A DNA stretch of 64,000 nt, taken from contig NZ_AUHX01000013.1 of NCBI RefSeq assembly GCF_000423405.1, forward strand, positions 1-64,000, written 5' to 3'. Position 1 is the first letter of the stretch; the number at the start of each line of letters is the position of its first letter. The translations under genes and the position numbers were made by a program. Below, one piece after another: positions 46,731 through 55,387 of this stretch. Source of the DNA: Mesonia mobilis DSM 19841. Lineage in GTDB: Bacteria; Bacteroidota; Bacteroidia; Flavobacteriales; Flavobacteriaceae. The notes beneath the pieces are model-generated. The model worked only from the letters and a program-made list of their open reading frames with translations. It had not been told where the DNA came from and ran no database searches.

Positions 46731-46905
46731 AAACTTGAATTATACTTTCTAAGGTAAGCATTTTTTAGCTGACTCCTTTCAATTCATTTCTCAGGTTTTG
46801 AAAGAAATCATAAAAACGATCTGAAGTATATTTTATTTATTTCAATCTAATTCAAGTTGTCTAATTATGAATTCAGCACAAGAATTGAAATAAATTCAGC
46901 ATAAA

Positions 46906-46934
46906 AAAAGCCCATCGTGATTGATGAGCTTTTA
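46906..46934 (-). terminator. terminator after the cysteine synthase gene
   Basis: AAAAGC and CATC pair with GATG and GCTTTT across one mismatch, enclosing a 6-nt loop (46906-46933). On the minus strand the stem is followed by a run of T residues. It ends transcription of the cysteine synthase family gene. The interval 46731-46905 holds nothing else that I recognise. Confidence 0.82.
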
Positions 46935-46955
46935 CTTAATAATATAAATGAATTT

Positions 46956-47936
46956 TTAATCGATAAAACCATTAGCTTTCATCCATTCGTCGTTATAGAT
47001 CTTACCAATGTAACGGCTTCCGTGATCGTGAAAAAGTACTACCACGACATCATCTTCTTTAAATTCATCTTTCAACTGAATAAGTCCTTTGATCGCCGCT
47101 CCGGCAGAGTTACCCAAAAACATTCCTTCTTCTTCTGCCAGTCTTCTGGTGTAAACTGCTGCATCTTTATCGGTTACTTTGGTAAAGCCATCGATAATAT
47201 CGAAGTTGACATTTTTTGGCAAAATATCTTCCCCAATTCCTTCGGTTACATAAGGATAGATTTCATTTTCATCAAACTCACCGGTTTCATGGTATTTTTT
47301 AAAAACCGATCCGTACGTATCTACTCCCCAAATTTTCACGTTCGGGTTTTGTTCTTTTAAGTATTTACCAACGCCAGAAATAGTACCTCCGGTTCCCACA
47401 CCAACTACAAAATGAGTTACTTTTCCTTCCGTTTGTTCCCAAATTTCAGGACCTGTACTTTCGTAGTGTGCTTGTGAATTCGCTAAATTATCGTATTGAT
47501 TTACATACCAAGAATTAGGGCGTTCTTCTGCTATTCTTTTTGCTGTTGAATAATAAGAATCTGGATGCTCCGGAGAAACGTTTGTCGGGCAAACAATTAC
47601 CTCACAACCTACTGCTCTTAAAATATCGATCTTCTCTTTACTTTGCTTATCGGCTAAGGTACAGACCATTTTATAACCTTTTACGATCGCCGCTAAAGCT
47701 AAGCCCATTCCTGTATTTCCTGAAGTTCCTTCAACAATGGTTCCGCCGGGTTTTATGAAGCCTTTTTCTTCGGCAGCTTCTAGCATTTTCACTGCCATAC
47801 GATCTTTTACCGAGTTGCCCGGATTAAAAGTTTCGTATTTTGCTAAAACTAATGCCGGAATATCTTCCACAAGTTTATTGATCTTGACTAAAGGCGTGTT
47901 TCCTATAGTCTCTAATATATTATTTTTATAATCCAT
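46956..47936 (-). CDS. PLP-dependent cysteine synthase family protein
   Basis: A 326-residue fold-type II PLP enzyme. Lys44 (ETFNPGNSVKDRMAV) forms the Schiff base. The TSGNTGMGLA loop binds the substrate carboxylate and GVGTGGTISGVG binds the PLP phosphate. It could be a cysteine synthase (CysK/CysM, O-acetylserine plus sulfide) or a bacterial cystathionine beta-synthase core; the short length, without a CBS pair, does not decide. It has a TATATTTG -7-like element (47967-47960) just upstream of the ATG, without a good -33. Confidence 0.9.
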   Translation of the reverse strand: MDYKNNILETIGNTPLVKINKLVEDIPALVLAKYETFNPGNSVKDRMAVKMLEAAEEKGFIKPGGTIVEGTSGNTGMGLALAAIVKGYKMVCTLADKQSKEKIDILRAVGCEVIVCPTNVSPEHPDSYYSTAKRIAEERPNSWYVNQYDNLANSQAHYESTGPEIWEQTEGKVTHFVVGVGTGGTISGVGKYLKEQNPNVKIWGVDTYGSVFKKYHETGEFDENEIYPYVTEGIGEDILPKNVNFDIIDGFTKVTDKDAAVYTRRLAEEEGMFLGNSAGAAIKGLIQLKDEFKEDDVVVVLFHDHGSRYIGKIYNDEWMKANGFID

Positions 47937-48014
47937 TTTCTTGCAATTTTTTCGAACTGCAAATATAGAAAATCAAAGCTAAAATAGAAGTTGAACCTAA
48001 AAAGTATATGAAAA

Positions 48015-48034
48015 GTTAGTGGTTAGTGGTTAGA
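48015..48034. repeat. short tandem 7-mer (GTTAGTG type)
   Basis: GTTAGTG is repeated about 2.7 times in the spacer between the permease and cysteine synthase genes. It is non-coding and near a second, unrelated 7-mer array at 48124-48158. Confidence 0.7.
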
Positions 48035-48088
48035 AAAATAATGTACTCATTGATCACCACAACTTAAATAGTAAAGAAAATGTATTAT

Positions 48089-48120
48089 TAAAAAAAAAGG
48101 CAACCTTATTCAGGCAAGGT
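48089..48120 (-). terminator. possible weak terminator
   Basis: On the minus strand ACCTT and AAGGT can pair around 8 nt. They are followed four bases later by a run of nine or so T residues. The stem is only 5 bp, so this is a low-confidence terminator for the permease gene. Confidence 0.35.
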
Positions 48121-48123
48121 AAC

Positions 48124-48158
48124 ACTGTAAACTGCAAACTGTAAACTGCAAACTGCAA
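48124..48158. repeat. five-copy 7-bp tandem repeat
   Basis: Five consecutive copies of ACTG(T/C)AA fill 48124-48158, 8 bp after the permease stop in its direction of transcription. Copies alternate T, C, T, C, C at the variable position. Confidence 0.9.
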
Positions 48159-48166
48159 ACTAAATC

Positions 48167-49405
48167 TTACTCAAACCTAATCGACTTGGCCGGAGTAATT
48201 TTGGTGATAATATAAGATGGTATTAAAAGCATTGCCATACAAAGTGCCAACGTACCGAGATTAATAAGTAAAATATAATCCCAACTTAAATACACCGGAG
48301 CTTCGGTTACATAGTAAGTTTCCGGATTTAGCGGAATGATCTTGAAATACTTCTGAAGCATTAAAATACAGAGCCCAATAATATTTCCGTAAATCAAACC
48401 TTTGATAATTAAATAAGCAGCGTTGTAAAGAAATATCTTTCGGATGCTCCAATCGGTACTTCCTACAGCTTTTAACATCCCGATCATTTGTGTACGTTCT
48501 AATATTAAAACCAGCAAAGCGGTGATCATATTAATACCGGAAACAATGATCATTATCCCAATAATGAGCGCAATATTAAAATCGAATAACGAAACCCATT
48601 CGAAAATTGAAGGAAAGGCTTGCCGAATGGTTTTTGCATCTAGAAACGAGTCGATGTTCGCATAAACTTCTCCGCCTTTTTGATCGATCTGTCTAAAATC
48701 ATCTACAAAAACTTCAAAATTTCCTACTTCGTTATCATCCCATTTATTAAGTCGGCGTAATTGGTTAAGATCGGCAATTAAAAAAGTTTCGTCAAACTCT
48801 TGGAAACCTGAATTAAAAATCCCACTAACTTCAAAAGCTACCAAACGCGGGCGATCTCTATTTTCTTCATTCATAAAATAGACAATCACTTTATCGCCAA
48901 TTGTAAATTGTAATCGCTTCGATAGATATTCTGAAATTAATATTTGCGTGCTGTAACCTTGCTTTTCGTAAGTAGGTAATTTCCCTTCAATTAAATATTC
49001 CTGCAAATAATCCCAACGGTAATCGGTACTTACACCTTTAACGATAATGCCTTCAAAATCGGTTTCGGTACGTATAATTCCGTATTTAGTCGCAACGCCT
49101 TGAATGTGATCGATCCCTTCTACAGTCGTAAATTCCGGATAAAAATCTTGATCGGTCGAGATAGGTTTCTGCGTTTCTTGAGAGTTGTTATTATTTAAAT
49201 TATTAATAATAATATGTCCGTTAAACGCCGCAATTTTATCTCTAATCTTCTGTTCTAAACCAACTCCGGTAGCCACGGCGATCAACATCATAATTACGCC
49301 CACAGCAATTGCCGTCACTGCAATTTTAATTATTGGTGCCGAAATACTACTTTTATAATCTTTTGCGCTTATTAAGCGTTTAGAAATAAAATATTCAAAA
49401 TTCAA
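48167..49405 (-). CDS. FtsX-like (LolC/LolE-type) ABC transporter permease
   Basis: A 412-residue inner-membrane permease. One N-terminal helix (about 28-50) precedes a large periplasmic MacB-PCD domain (about 55-275). Three C-terminal helices (about 280-305, 330-355, 375-400) carry the FtsX core (ILERTQMIGMLKAVGSTDWSIRKIFLYNAAYL). This is the LolC/LolE layout, implicated in moving lipoproteins from the inner membrane. No ATPase gene is adjacent. Translation seems to begin at a TTG (49405), 5 bp from the divergent NamZ ATG. Confidence 0.88.
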   Translation of the reverse strand: MNFEYFISKRLISAKDYKSSISAPIIKIAVTAIAVGVIMMLIAVATGVGLEQKIRDKIAAFNGHIIINNLNNNNSQETQKPISTDQDFYPEFTTVEGIDHIQGVATKYGIIRTETDFEGIIVKGVSTDYRWDYLQEYLIEGKLPTYEKQGYSTQILISEYLSKRLQFTIGDKVIVYFMNEENRDRPRLVAFEVSGIFNSGFQEFDETFLIADLNQLRRLNKWDDNEVGNFEVFVDDFRQIDQKGGEVYANIDSFLDAKTIRQAFPSIFEWVSLFDFNIALIIGIMIIVSGINMITALLVLILERTQMIGMLKAVGSTDWSIRKIFLYNAAYLIIKGLIYGNIIGLCILMLQKYFKIIPLNPETYYVTEAPVYLSWDYILLINLGTLALCMAMLLIPSYIITKITPAKSIRFE

Positions 49406-49410
49406 AAGAG

Positions 49411-50631
49411 ATGCTTTTTAACCGATTGCTCAAAAATACATTTTTTATTCTAGCTTTAGGATTGATTTCTTGTGAAGCTCAAACAAAAAAACGAAACACT
49501 GCCGAGGTTAAGGCTTCTTCAGAAAATTCAATAGTCATTGGCGCTAATCAAACCGAAAAATATCTGCCGTTACTCGCCGATAAAAAAATAGGGATCGTTG
49601 GCAATCAAACTTCAGTAATATTCAAAAAAAGTGACGGTTATACGCATTTAGTAGATTCGTTACTTTCTCGAAATATGAAGATTGAAAAAGTTTTTTCTCC
49701 GGAACATGGTTTTCGCGGTAAAGCCGATGCCGGTGAAAAAGTGAAAGACGGTATCGATACCAAAACGGGCTTACCTTTAGTTTCGCTCTACGGAAGCAAT
49801 AAAAAACCAACCGATGAACAATTAAAAGATATCGAAATGATGATCTTCGATATTCAAGATGTGGGCGTTCGGTTTTACACGTACATTTCAACCTTGCACT
49901 ACGTGATGGAAGCTTGTGCTGAAAATAATATTCCGCTATTAATTTTAGATCGACCGAACCCGAATGGGAGTTATGTTGACGGACCAATATTAGAACGCTC
50001 CCAACAAAGTTTTGTAGGAATGCATCCTATGCCTATTGTTCACGGAATGACGATTGGCGAATATGCGCAAATGATTAACGGAGAAAATTGGTTAGCCAAT
50101 AAAGTGAAATGTGAATTAATGGTGATCAAGATGAAAAACTATGATCACGAAAAAAACTATTCGCTACCTATAAAACCTTCGCCAAATTTACCCAACGACC
50201 AAGCGATAAATTTATATCCGAGTTTATGCTTTTTTGAAGGAACCAATGTAAATGCCGGAAGAGGAACTACTCATCAATTTCAGGTTTTTGGTTCGCCAGA
50301 TTTAAATGCTGAAGTATTTAACTACAGTTACACGCCAATACCGAATGACGGAGCGAAACACCCAAAAAATGAAGGCCAACTTTGTTATGGGATGAATTTG
50401 ACTTCCGAAGAAAAACTTTCAGAAATCAATTTAGGTTGGTTGATCAAAGCTTACCAGAACACAAAAAATAAAGATGAATTTTTCAATAATTTCTTTCCGA
50501 AGTTGGCAGGAACGCAAAAACTTCAGCAACAAATTGAAAGTGGTATGAGCGAGCAAGCAATTAAAGCTACTTGGCAAGTTGGTTTAACAGATTTTCAAAA
50601 CACTAGAAAAAAATATCTTTTATACAGGTAA
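49411..50631 (+). CDS. DUF1343/NamZ-like lipoprotein
   Basis: A 406-residue lipoprotein with lipobox LISC (Cys21). The core has IGIVGNQTS, KVFSPEHGFRGKADAGEKV, DIQDVGVRFYTYISTLHYVMEA, DRPNPNG and NAGRGTTHQFQVFGSP. These match the DUF1343 family, which includes NamZ exo-beta-N-acetylmuramidase releasing MurNAc from the non-reducing end of peptidoglycan fragments. It probably recycles cell-wall fragments in the periplasm. No MurNAc uptake gene is adjacent, so function is by family only. Confidence 0.9.
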   Translation: MLFNRLLKNTFFILALGLISCEAQTKKRNTAEVKASSENSIVIGANQTEKYLPLLADKKIGIVGNQTSVIFKKSDGYTHLVDSLLSRNMKIEKVFSPEHGFRGKADAGEKVKDGIDTKTGLPLVSLYGSNKKPTDEQLKDIEMMIFDIQDVGVRFYTYISTLHYVMEACAENNIPLLILDRPNPNGSYVDGPILERSQQSFVGMHPMPIVHGMTIGEYAQMINGENWLANKVKCELMVIKMKNYDHEKNYSLPIKPSPNLPNDQAINLYPSLCFFEGTNVNAGRGTTHQFQVFGSPDLNAEVFNYSYTPIPNDGAKHPKNEGQLCYGMNLTSEEKLSEINLGWLIKAYQNTKNKDEFFNNFFPKLAGTQKLQQQIESGMSEQAIKATWQVGLTDFQNTRKKYLLYR

Positions 50632-50690
50632 CGGTTTCTTAACGCAACTATTCCCCATTTGGTTCATCTATAAAGTAAACCAATCACTTT

Positions 50691-51353
50691 ATGGGAAAAT
50701 TATTTTTAGTTGCCAGTTTCATTTCACTTTTAATGGCCGATTGCGAGCCGAATATCGAAAATGACAAACGAGTAATTATTAAAGGTGAAATTGTTGACCC
50801 ACAAGCTAATCCTATTCAGGCTATTGAAGTTACAACTAGCGTTGAAGAATATGTGCTCGGAAAAACAACGAGCAACTCCGATGGAAGTTTCGAAATGGTG
50901 GCTCCAGAATCTTACGACGAAAGTTTTTTAATTGCTATTAATGTAGACGCTGAAAATAATTATACTTCAGCTAAAATTTTTAGAGATGAAGATGAAATTG
51001 GCAGACCAAAGATCTATGATCTAGGAGCAGTTACTTTACGACCAACTTCTAACTTTACCCTTACCACTACAAGAAACTCAACGACAAGCGATCACATTAA
51101 TGTTCAAATTAATTATTTAGCGACTTCTTGCGTTTATGATTTTAATAATGGTTTACAGGAAGATCCTTCTCAATGTTATGAACAAAATTATATATCCAGA
51201 ACTACCAATGAAATCAACTCAAATTTAGATCTTCAATTGAAAGTGATGAGAGATATTCCTTTACAAATTACTTATCAAATAGATGAAGAGCCGGCAACGA
51301 CGATTGAAGTAACTCCTAATCAACAAAATTTTGAGTATGAAATTTTTTACTAA
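50691..51353 (+). CDS. secreted protein with carboxypeptidase-regulatory-like domain
   Basis: A 220-residue exported protein. The N-terminal hydrophobic segment ends LLMADC; Cys18 could be lipidated, but Asp before it is atypical for a lipobox. Residues about 28-110 (IIKGEIVDPQANPIQAIEVTTSVEEYVLGKTTSNSDGSFEMVAP) look like a carboxypeptidase-regulatory/CarboxypepD-reg Ig domain. The rest is beta-rich and unrecognised. It overlaps the next gene by 17 bp, so the two likely act together as a periplasmic piece and an outer-membrane barrel. Function is not known. Confidence 0.7.
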   Translation: MGKLFLVASFISLLMADCEPNIENDKRVIIKGEIVDPQANPIQAIEVTTSVEEYVLGKTTSNSDGSFEMVAPESYDESFLIAINVDAENNYTSAKIFRDEDEIGRPKIYDLGAVTLRPTSNFTLTTTRNSTTSDHINVQINYLATSCVYDFNNGLQEDPSQCYEQNYISRTTNEINSNLDLQLKVMRDIPLQITYQIDEEPATTIEVTPNQQNFEYEIFY

Positions 51354-51969
51354 ACAATTGCTTTTAGCCTTCATTTTAATTAACGTGAATTTAGTTTCAG
51401 GACAAGAAGGAGACGAATCTTCAGAAAACAAATTTGATTTTGCTCAAGATGACCATTACTTAAATATTAAAATCGGAGGAGATTTTGTTCAGCCTATGGG
51501 AGACACATTTACTGGTGATAATTTAAAAAGTTCCGGTGGCTTTAACTTAGAACTTTCTTTTAACCTTTTTGAAACTCCAATACTGCTTGGAGCGCGTTTT
51601 TCTAATTCTTCTCACGATGTAATCGATCAATCTTTAGTGGGTAATTATGATGAAACTTTTAATAGTTTTATAGGAGGTTTTGCAGGATACCAGTTTTTTA
51701 GCCGACAAAAATTAAGACTCACACCAAGCATTGGTGTTGGTCACGTTGCTTATAAACAATCGATCAATTCGAACTCCTTTAGAGATTCTGGCACCACTTT
51801 CTGGGTAAATGGAGAAGTAAGCTACAATTTTGTAAAATGGTTTGCCTTATACGGAAATGTAACTTTACAAAATGATTACTTAAAGATGGACGTGCCTGCA
51901 GAGTTAGAAAGTTATTTCAAATCTGGACATTTTGTAAGATTTGGTTTAGGTGTAAAATTTGTGCTGTAA
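51337..51969 (+). CDS. outer-membrane beta-barrel protein
   Basis: A 210-residue protein with a signal peptide (to about 23, LVSGQ), then alternating beta-strands ending FVRFGLGVKFVL with a terminal aromatic/hydrophobic residue as in outer-membrane barrels (PF13505/OmpW-like, about eight strands). I chose the ATG at 51337; a TTG two codons upstream is less likely. It overlaps the preceding gene and its stop is 4 bp from the convergent YkgJ gene. No function can be assigned. Confidence 0.78.
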   Translation: MKFFTKQLLLAFILINVNLVSGQEGDESSENKFDFAQDDHYLNIKIGGDFVQPMGDTFTGDNLKSSGGFNLELSFNLFETPILLGARFSNSSHDVIDQSLVGNYDETFNSFIGGFAGYQFFSRQKLRLTPSIGVGHVAYKQSINSNSFRDSGTTFWVNGEVSYNFVKWFALYGNVTLQNDYLKMDVPAELESYFKSGHFVRFGLGVKFVL

Positions 51970-51973
51970 AAAG

Positions 51974-52465
51974 TTATTTAATTCGCTTTTTCATTTCCTC
52001 AACAATATTAAAAGCTGCGGGGCAAATAGCAACATTTTTCAACGTAAGGTTTGAGATTTGCTGAAATTTTCTACGATCGGTATGCGGAAATTCTGCGCAA
52101 GCCTTTGGCCGAACCTCATAGATCATACATTTATTATCGTAACCTAAAAATGTACACGGCACTTGCTGTAGCACATAATCGTTCTCTTCATCAACGCGTA
52201 AATATTGATCGATAAATTGCTGTGGTTTTAGCTTTAAAAATTTAGCAATTCGTTCAATATCTCTATTGGTAAATAAGGGTCCGGTGGTTTTGCAGCAATT
52301 GGCGCAATCTAAACAATCGGTTCGTTCAAACTCTTCGTCGTGCAATTCTTGCATTAAGAGATCTAAATGCTTCGGCGGCTTTTTTTTAAGCTTTGCAAAA
52401 AACTTTTTGTTTTCGTTATGCTTATCTTTGGCCTGCTTTGGTAGATTTTTAAAAATTTCTTCCAT
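51974..52465 (-). CDS. YkgJ family Fe/Zn cysteine-cluster protein
   Basis: A 163-residue soluble protein with the CxxCxxC...C cluster: DCLDCANCCKTTGPLF, then CTFLGYDNKCMIYEVRPKACAEFPHTD and a final CP. This is the YkgJ/UPF0153 pattern (CxxCxxCC, C..F, C.IY..RP..C), thought to bind a metal or Fe-S cluster. The function is unknown. It is divergent from the methyltransferase gene with 31 bp between the starts. Confidence 0.92.
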   Translation of the reverse strand: MEEIFKNLPKQAKDKHNENKKFFAKLKKKPPKHLDLLMQELHDEEFERTDCLDCANCCKTTGPLFTNRDIERIAKFLKLKPQQFIDQYLRVDEENDYVLQQVPCTFLGYDNKCMIYEVRPKACAEFPHTDRRKFQQISNLTLKNVAICPAAFNIVEEMKKRIK

Positions 52466-52496
52466 TGTGCAAAGGTAACTATAAGCAATTTATATT

Positions 52497-53207
52497 TTGA
52501 AAAATCCCGATATTTTTGGCCAAGCTGTTTTAGATTTCTATCATCAAAACCAACCCGAAAACATTATTGTTCATTCTGAAGATTTTGATGATGATGAAAT
52601 CCCTACCGATTATCTCTTCCGTAGTTATGAAGAAATGCCGCCATTAGAGCAAAAGGCACTTCAGTTGGCTAGCGGAAAAATTTTAGATGTAGGTGCTTGC
52701 GCCGGAAGTCATTCGTTATATCTTCAGCAGAAAAATAAAGAAGTAAAAGCCATCGATGTTTCTGAAGGAGCGATCGAGGTTTGCCAATTACGCGGAGTAA
52801 AAACTGCGGAAGTTCAAGATTTTTTCAACTTAAAAGATCAAAAATTCGATACCATCTTGATGCTGATGAATGGTAGCGGAATTGTAGGTAAACTAAAAAA
52901 CCTCACTCATTTTTTTACACACGCCAAAACGCTATTAAAACCTGACGGAAAAATTTTAATCGACTCATCAGATCTTCGTTATCTTTTTGAAGAAGATGAA
53001 GATGGTGGTATTTGGGTAAACCCGAACCAATATTATGGTGAATTAAGTTATTCCATAAGTTATAAAGGCGAAACCTCTACTTCATTCGATTGGTTGTATA
53101 TCGATTTTAATTCGTTACAACTTGCTGCTCAAAGCAATGGTTTTACTTGCGAATTGATTGCCGAAGGTGAACATTTTGATTATTTGGCAAAACTAAAGTT
53201 ACAATAA
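52497..53207 (+). CDS. class I SAM-dependent methyltransferase
   Basis: A 236-residue enzyme with the Rossmann SAM motif ILDVGACAGSHSLYLQ (about 61-76), the acidic VKAIDVSEGAIEVC strand, and LMLMNGSGIVG / LLKPDGKILIDSSD blocks. The substrate is unknown. No ATG is suitably placed; translation appears to start at a TTG (52497), since the sequence PDIFGQAVLDFYHQ that follows is typical of the family N-terminus. It lies divergent to the YkgJ gene. Confidence 0.85.
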   Translation: MKNPDIFGQAVLDFYHQNQPENIIVHSEDFDDDEIPTDYLFRSYEEMPPLEQKALQLASGKILDVGACAGSHSLYLQQKNKEVKAIDVSEGAIEVCQLRGVKTAEVQDFFNLKDQKFDTILMLMNGSGIVGKLKNLTHFFTHAKTLLKPDGKILIDSSDLRYLFEEDEDGGIWVNPNQYYGELSYSISYKGETSTSFDWLYIDFNSLQLAAQSNGFTCELIAEGEHFDYLAKLKLQ

Positions 53208-53352
53208 ACACAACTATATAATTCTTCTTTTCGTCTATATAAAATAGCATCTTAACTATTTTTTAAAGAAATATAGCTTCTTCGTTTTTATTTTTATCTA
53301 TCTTTAACAGAGATGTTATTGATATATAATTACTAAAAACAATTCGAAAATT

Positions 53353-53787
53353 ATGTTAGATTCTTTATTAGGTTCATTAAAAGATCAAGTTGCTGGAAAA
53401 TTACAATCTGAAGCTGGAGTAGATAGCTCGAATATAGACGGAGTTATGGATGTTGTAAAATCTGTAGCTGGCAAAAAAGTTGGTACAGAAATGTTAGAAG
53501 GCGGATTAGGAAATGTAATGAACCTTTTTAGCGGTAAAAGCAATTCTACAGCAGCAAATAGTTTACAAACTTCTATCACAACAGGTATCGTAAACGGATT
53601 AATTGAAAAATTAGGCTTTTCTAAAGATAAAGCTTCTAAAGTAACCAATATTGTAGTACCAGTACTTATCAACCTTATTTCCAAAAAAAATGAAGAAACA
53701 CCGGATGACGATGCTTCACCTTTAAAAGATCTATTTGGTGGTGGAGGTTCGAATGTCGCTAAAAAATTAGGAGGTTTTTTCAATTAA
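53353..53787 (+). CDS. DUF937-like small protein
   Basis: A 144-residue protein rich in Gly, Lys and Ser (MLDSLLGSLKDQVAGKLQSEAGVDSSNIDGVMDVV...). Repeated short helices and a Gly-rich loop near the C-terminus (LFGGGGSNVAKKLGGFFN) recall the DUF937/YidB family, but the similarity is by eye and not certain. It has no signal peptide. It precedes the HerA-like ATPase by 12 bp, so the two are co-transcribed. A 145-bp AT-rich spacer upstream contains a TATCTTTA element but no clear -33. Confidence 0.6.
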   Translation: MLDSLLGSLKDQVAGKLQSEAGVDSSNIDGVMDVVKSVAGKKVGTEMLEGGLGNVMNLFSGKSNSTAANSLQTSITTGIVNGLIEKLGFSKDKASKVTNIVVPVLINLISKKNEETPDDDASPLKDLFGGGGSNVAKKLGGFFN

Positions 53788-53799
53788 TTATTCTTCCAC

Positions 53800-55350
53800 G
53801 TGCTTCAGCAACATTTTATAGAAGATATATCTAAGGCATACGATTTCGAAGGAAAATCTATTGTATTAGGCGGTGCTATGTTCAATAATGCTCCAATTAA
53901 TAATTTACAGATTAAAATTCCGCTTAAAACTATTAATCGTCACGGGCTTATTTCTGGAGCTACAGGAACAGGCAAAACAAAAAGTTTACAAGTATTTACA
54001 GAGCAATTAAGTCTAGCCGGTGTGCCTAGTGTTGTAATGGATATTAAAGGAGATTTAAGTGGTCTCGCTCAACCCGGCCAATCCAACAAACATATCGTAT
54101 TTAGAAATAACGCAATTGGTCTAAAATATCAACCCCAAGGTTTTCCTGTTGAGCTTTTATCTCTTTTAGGAAAAAATGGAACCCAAATGAGAGCTACTAT
54201 TTCTGAGTTTGGTCCTATTCTACTTTCTAAGATGTTAGACCTAAATAATACTCAAAGTGGTATTTTGGCAGTTTTGTTTAAATATAGTGACGACCATAAT
54301 TTACCTCTTATAAATATAGAAGACCTTAAAGATTTCTTGAAATATGTTTTAAATGAAGGTAAAGAAAGTGTAAAAAAAGAATATGGCTACTTATCTTCTG
54401 CATCTATTAATACCATAATTAGAAAAATAATTGCTTTAGAACAACAAGGAGCAAATCATTTTTTTGGAGAACCATCTTTTGATGTTAACGATTTTTTACA
54501 CGTGAACAAAAATAAAGAAGGTAGAGTATCTGTCATGCGTTTGATGGATATGCAAGATAAACCTTCGCTATTTAGTACTTTTATGCTCTGTTTGCTTACA
54601 GAAATATATAGTACTCTACCAGAGGTAGGAGATCTAGAAAAGCCAAAGCTTGTATTTTTTATAGACGAAGCTCATCTTATTTTTAAAAATGCCTCTACTG
54701 CATTATTAGACCAAATAGAAGTTATCATAAAACTTATAAGGTCTAAAGGAGTGGGTATTTATTTTATTACTCAAAACCCATCAGATATTCCAGAAGATGT
54801 ATTAGGTCAACTAGGTTTAAAAATTCAGCATGCGCTAAGAGCTTTTACTGCTAAAGATAGAAAACAAATTAAACAGCTTGCTCAAAACTTCCCTGAAAGT
54901 AGTTACTATAATATTTCTTCATTATTAACTGAGTTAGGTTTAGGTGAAGCTTTTATTACAGGGTTAAATGAGAAAGGAATACCTACCCCATTAGTACATA
55001 CTTTAATGCGACCACCACTAAGCAGAATGGATGTTCTTTCTCAAAAAGAGATTAAAGAATGTTTAGATAACTCAATACTTTATTCAAAGTATAATCAAGA
55101 TTTAAATTCTGAAAGTGCTTCAGAAATTTTAAAAGAAAATATAAAAGAAGCTCAACAGAAAAATCACGAAAATGAACGGCTACAACAGGAAATGAAAAAA
55201 GCCGGACAAAAAAGAAAAAAAACTACTACAAAAAAGGAAGAAAGCTTTTTTGAAGAAATGAGTAAAAACACTATGGTAAGACAAGTAGGAAGAACTATAT
55301 TTAGAGAACTAACTCGTGGATTACTTGGAGTTTTAGGAATAAAAAAATAA
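53800..55350 (+). CDS. HerA-like DUF853 P-loop ATPase
   Basis: A 516-residue hexameric-type ATPase of the DUF853/HerA-FtsK class. Walker A is GATGTGKT (53-60), preceded by HGLISG. Walker B is LVFFIDEAHLIF (D289, E290). A sensor-like ITQNPSDIPEDVLGQLGLKIQHALRAFTAKDRK follows. The C-terminal tail is helical and basic. The start is a GTG at 53800. In other bacteria the family is orphan with unclear function; a DNA-related or pilot role is only inference. It sits between two small genes with short gaps. Confidence 0.85.
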   Translation: MLQQHFIEDISKAYDFEGKSIVLGGAMFNNAPINNLQIKIPLKTINRHGLISGATGTGKTKSLQVFTEQLSLAGVPSVVMDIKGDLSGLAQPGQSNKHIVFRNNAIGLKYQPQGFPVELLSLLGKNGTQMRATISEFGPILLSKMLDLNNTQSGILAVLFKYSDDHNLPLINIEDLKDFLKYVLNEGKESVKKEYGYLSSASINTIIRKIIALEQQGANHFFGEPSFDVNDFLHVNKNKEGRVSVMRLMDMQDKPSLFSTFMLCLLTEIYSTLPEVGDLEKPKLVFFIDEAHLIFKNASTALLDQIEVIIKLIRSKGVGIYFITQNPSDIPEDVLGQLGLKIQHALRAFTAKDRKQIKQLAQNFPESSYYNISSLLTELGLGEAFITGLNEKGIPTPLVHTLMRPPLSRMDVLSQKEIKECLDNSILYSKYNQDLNSESASEILKENIKEAQQKNHENERLQQEMKKAGQKRKKTTTKKEESFFEEMSKNTMVRQVGRTIFRELTRGLLGVLGIKK

Positions 55351-55387
55351 TTTAAAATAAATTTATTAATAATTAAATCAAACGATT

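Noticed and set aside
46917-47360. A plus-strand 147-codon frame
   Set aside because: It is antisense to the strongly supported cysteine synthase gene and its composition (Phe/Ile rich) is typical of a shadow frame.
47960-47967. A confident promoter for the cysteine synthase gene
   Set aside because: The -7 TATATTTG is present but no TTG stands 17-23 nt upstream, so I did not list it as a promoter.
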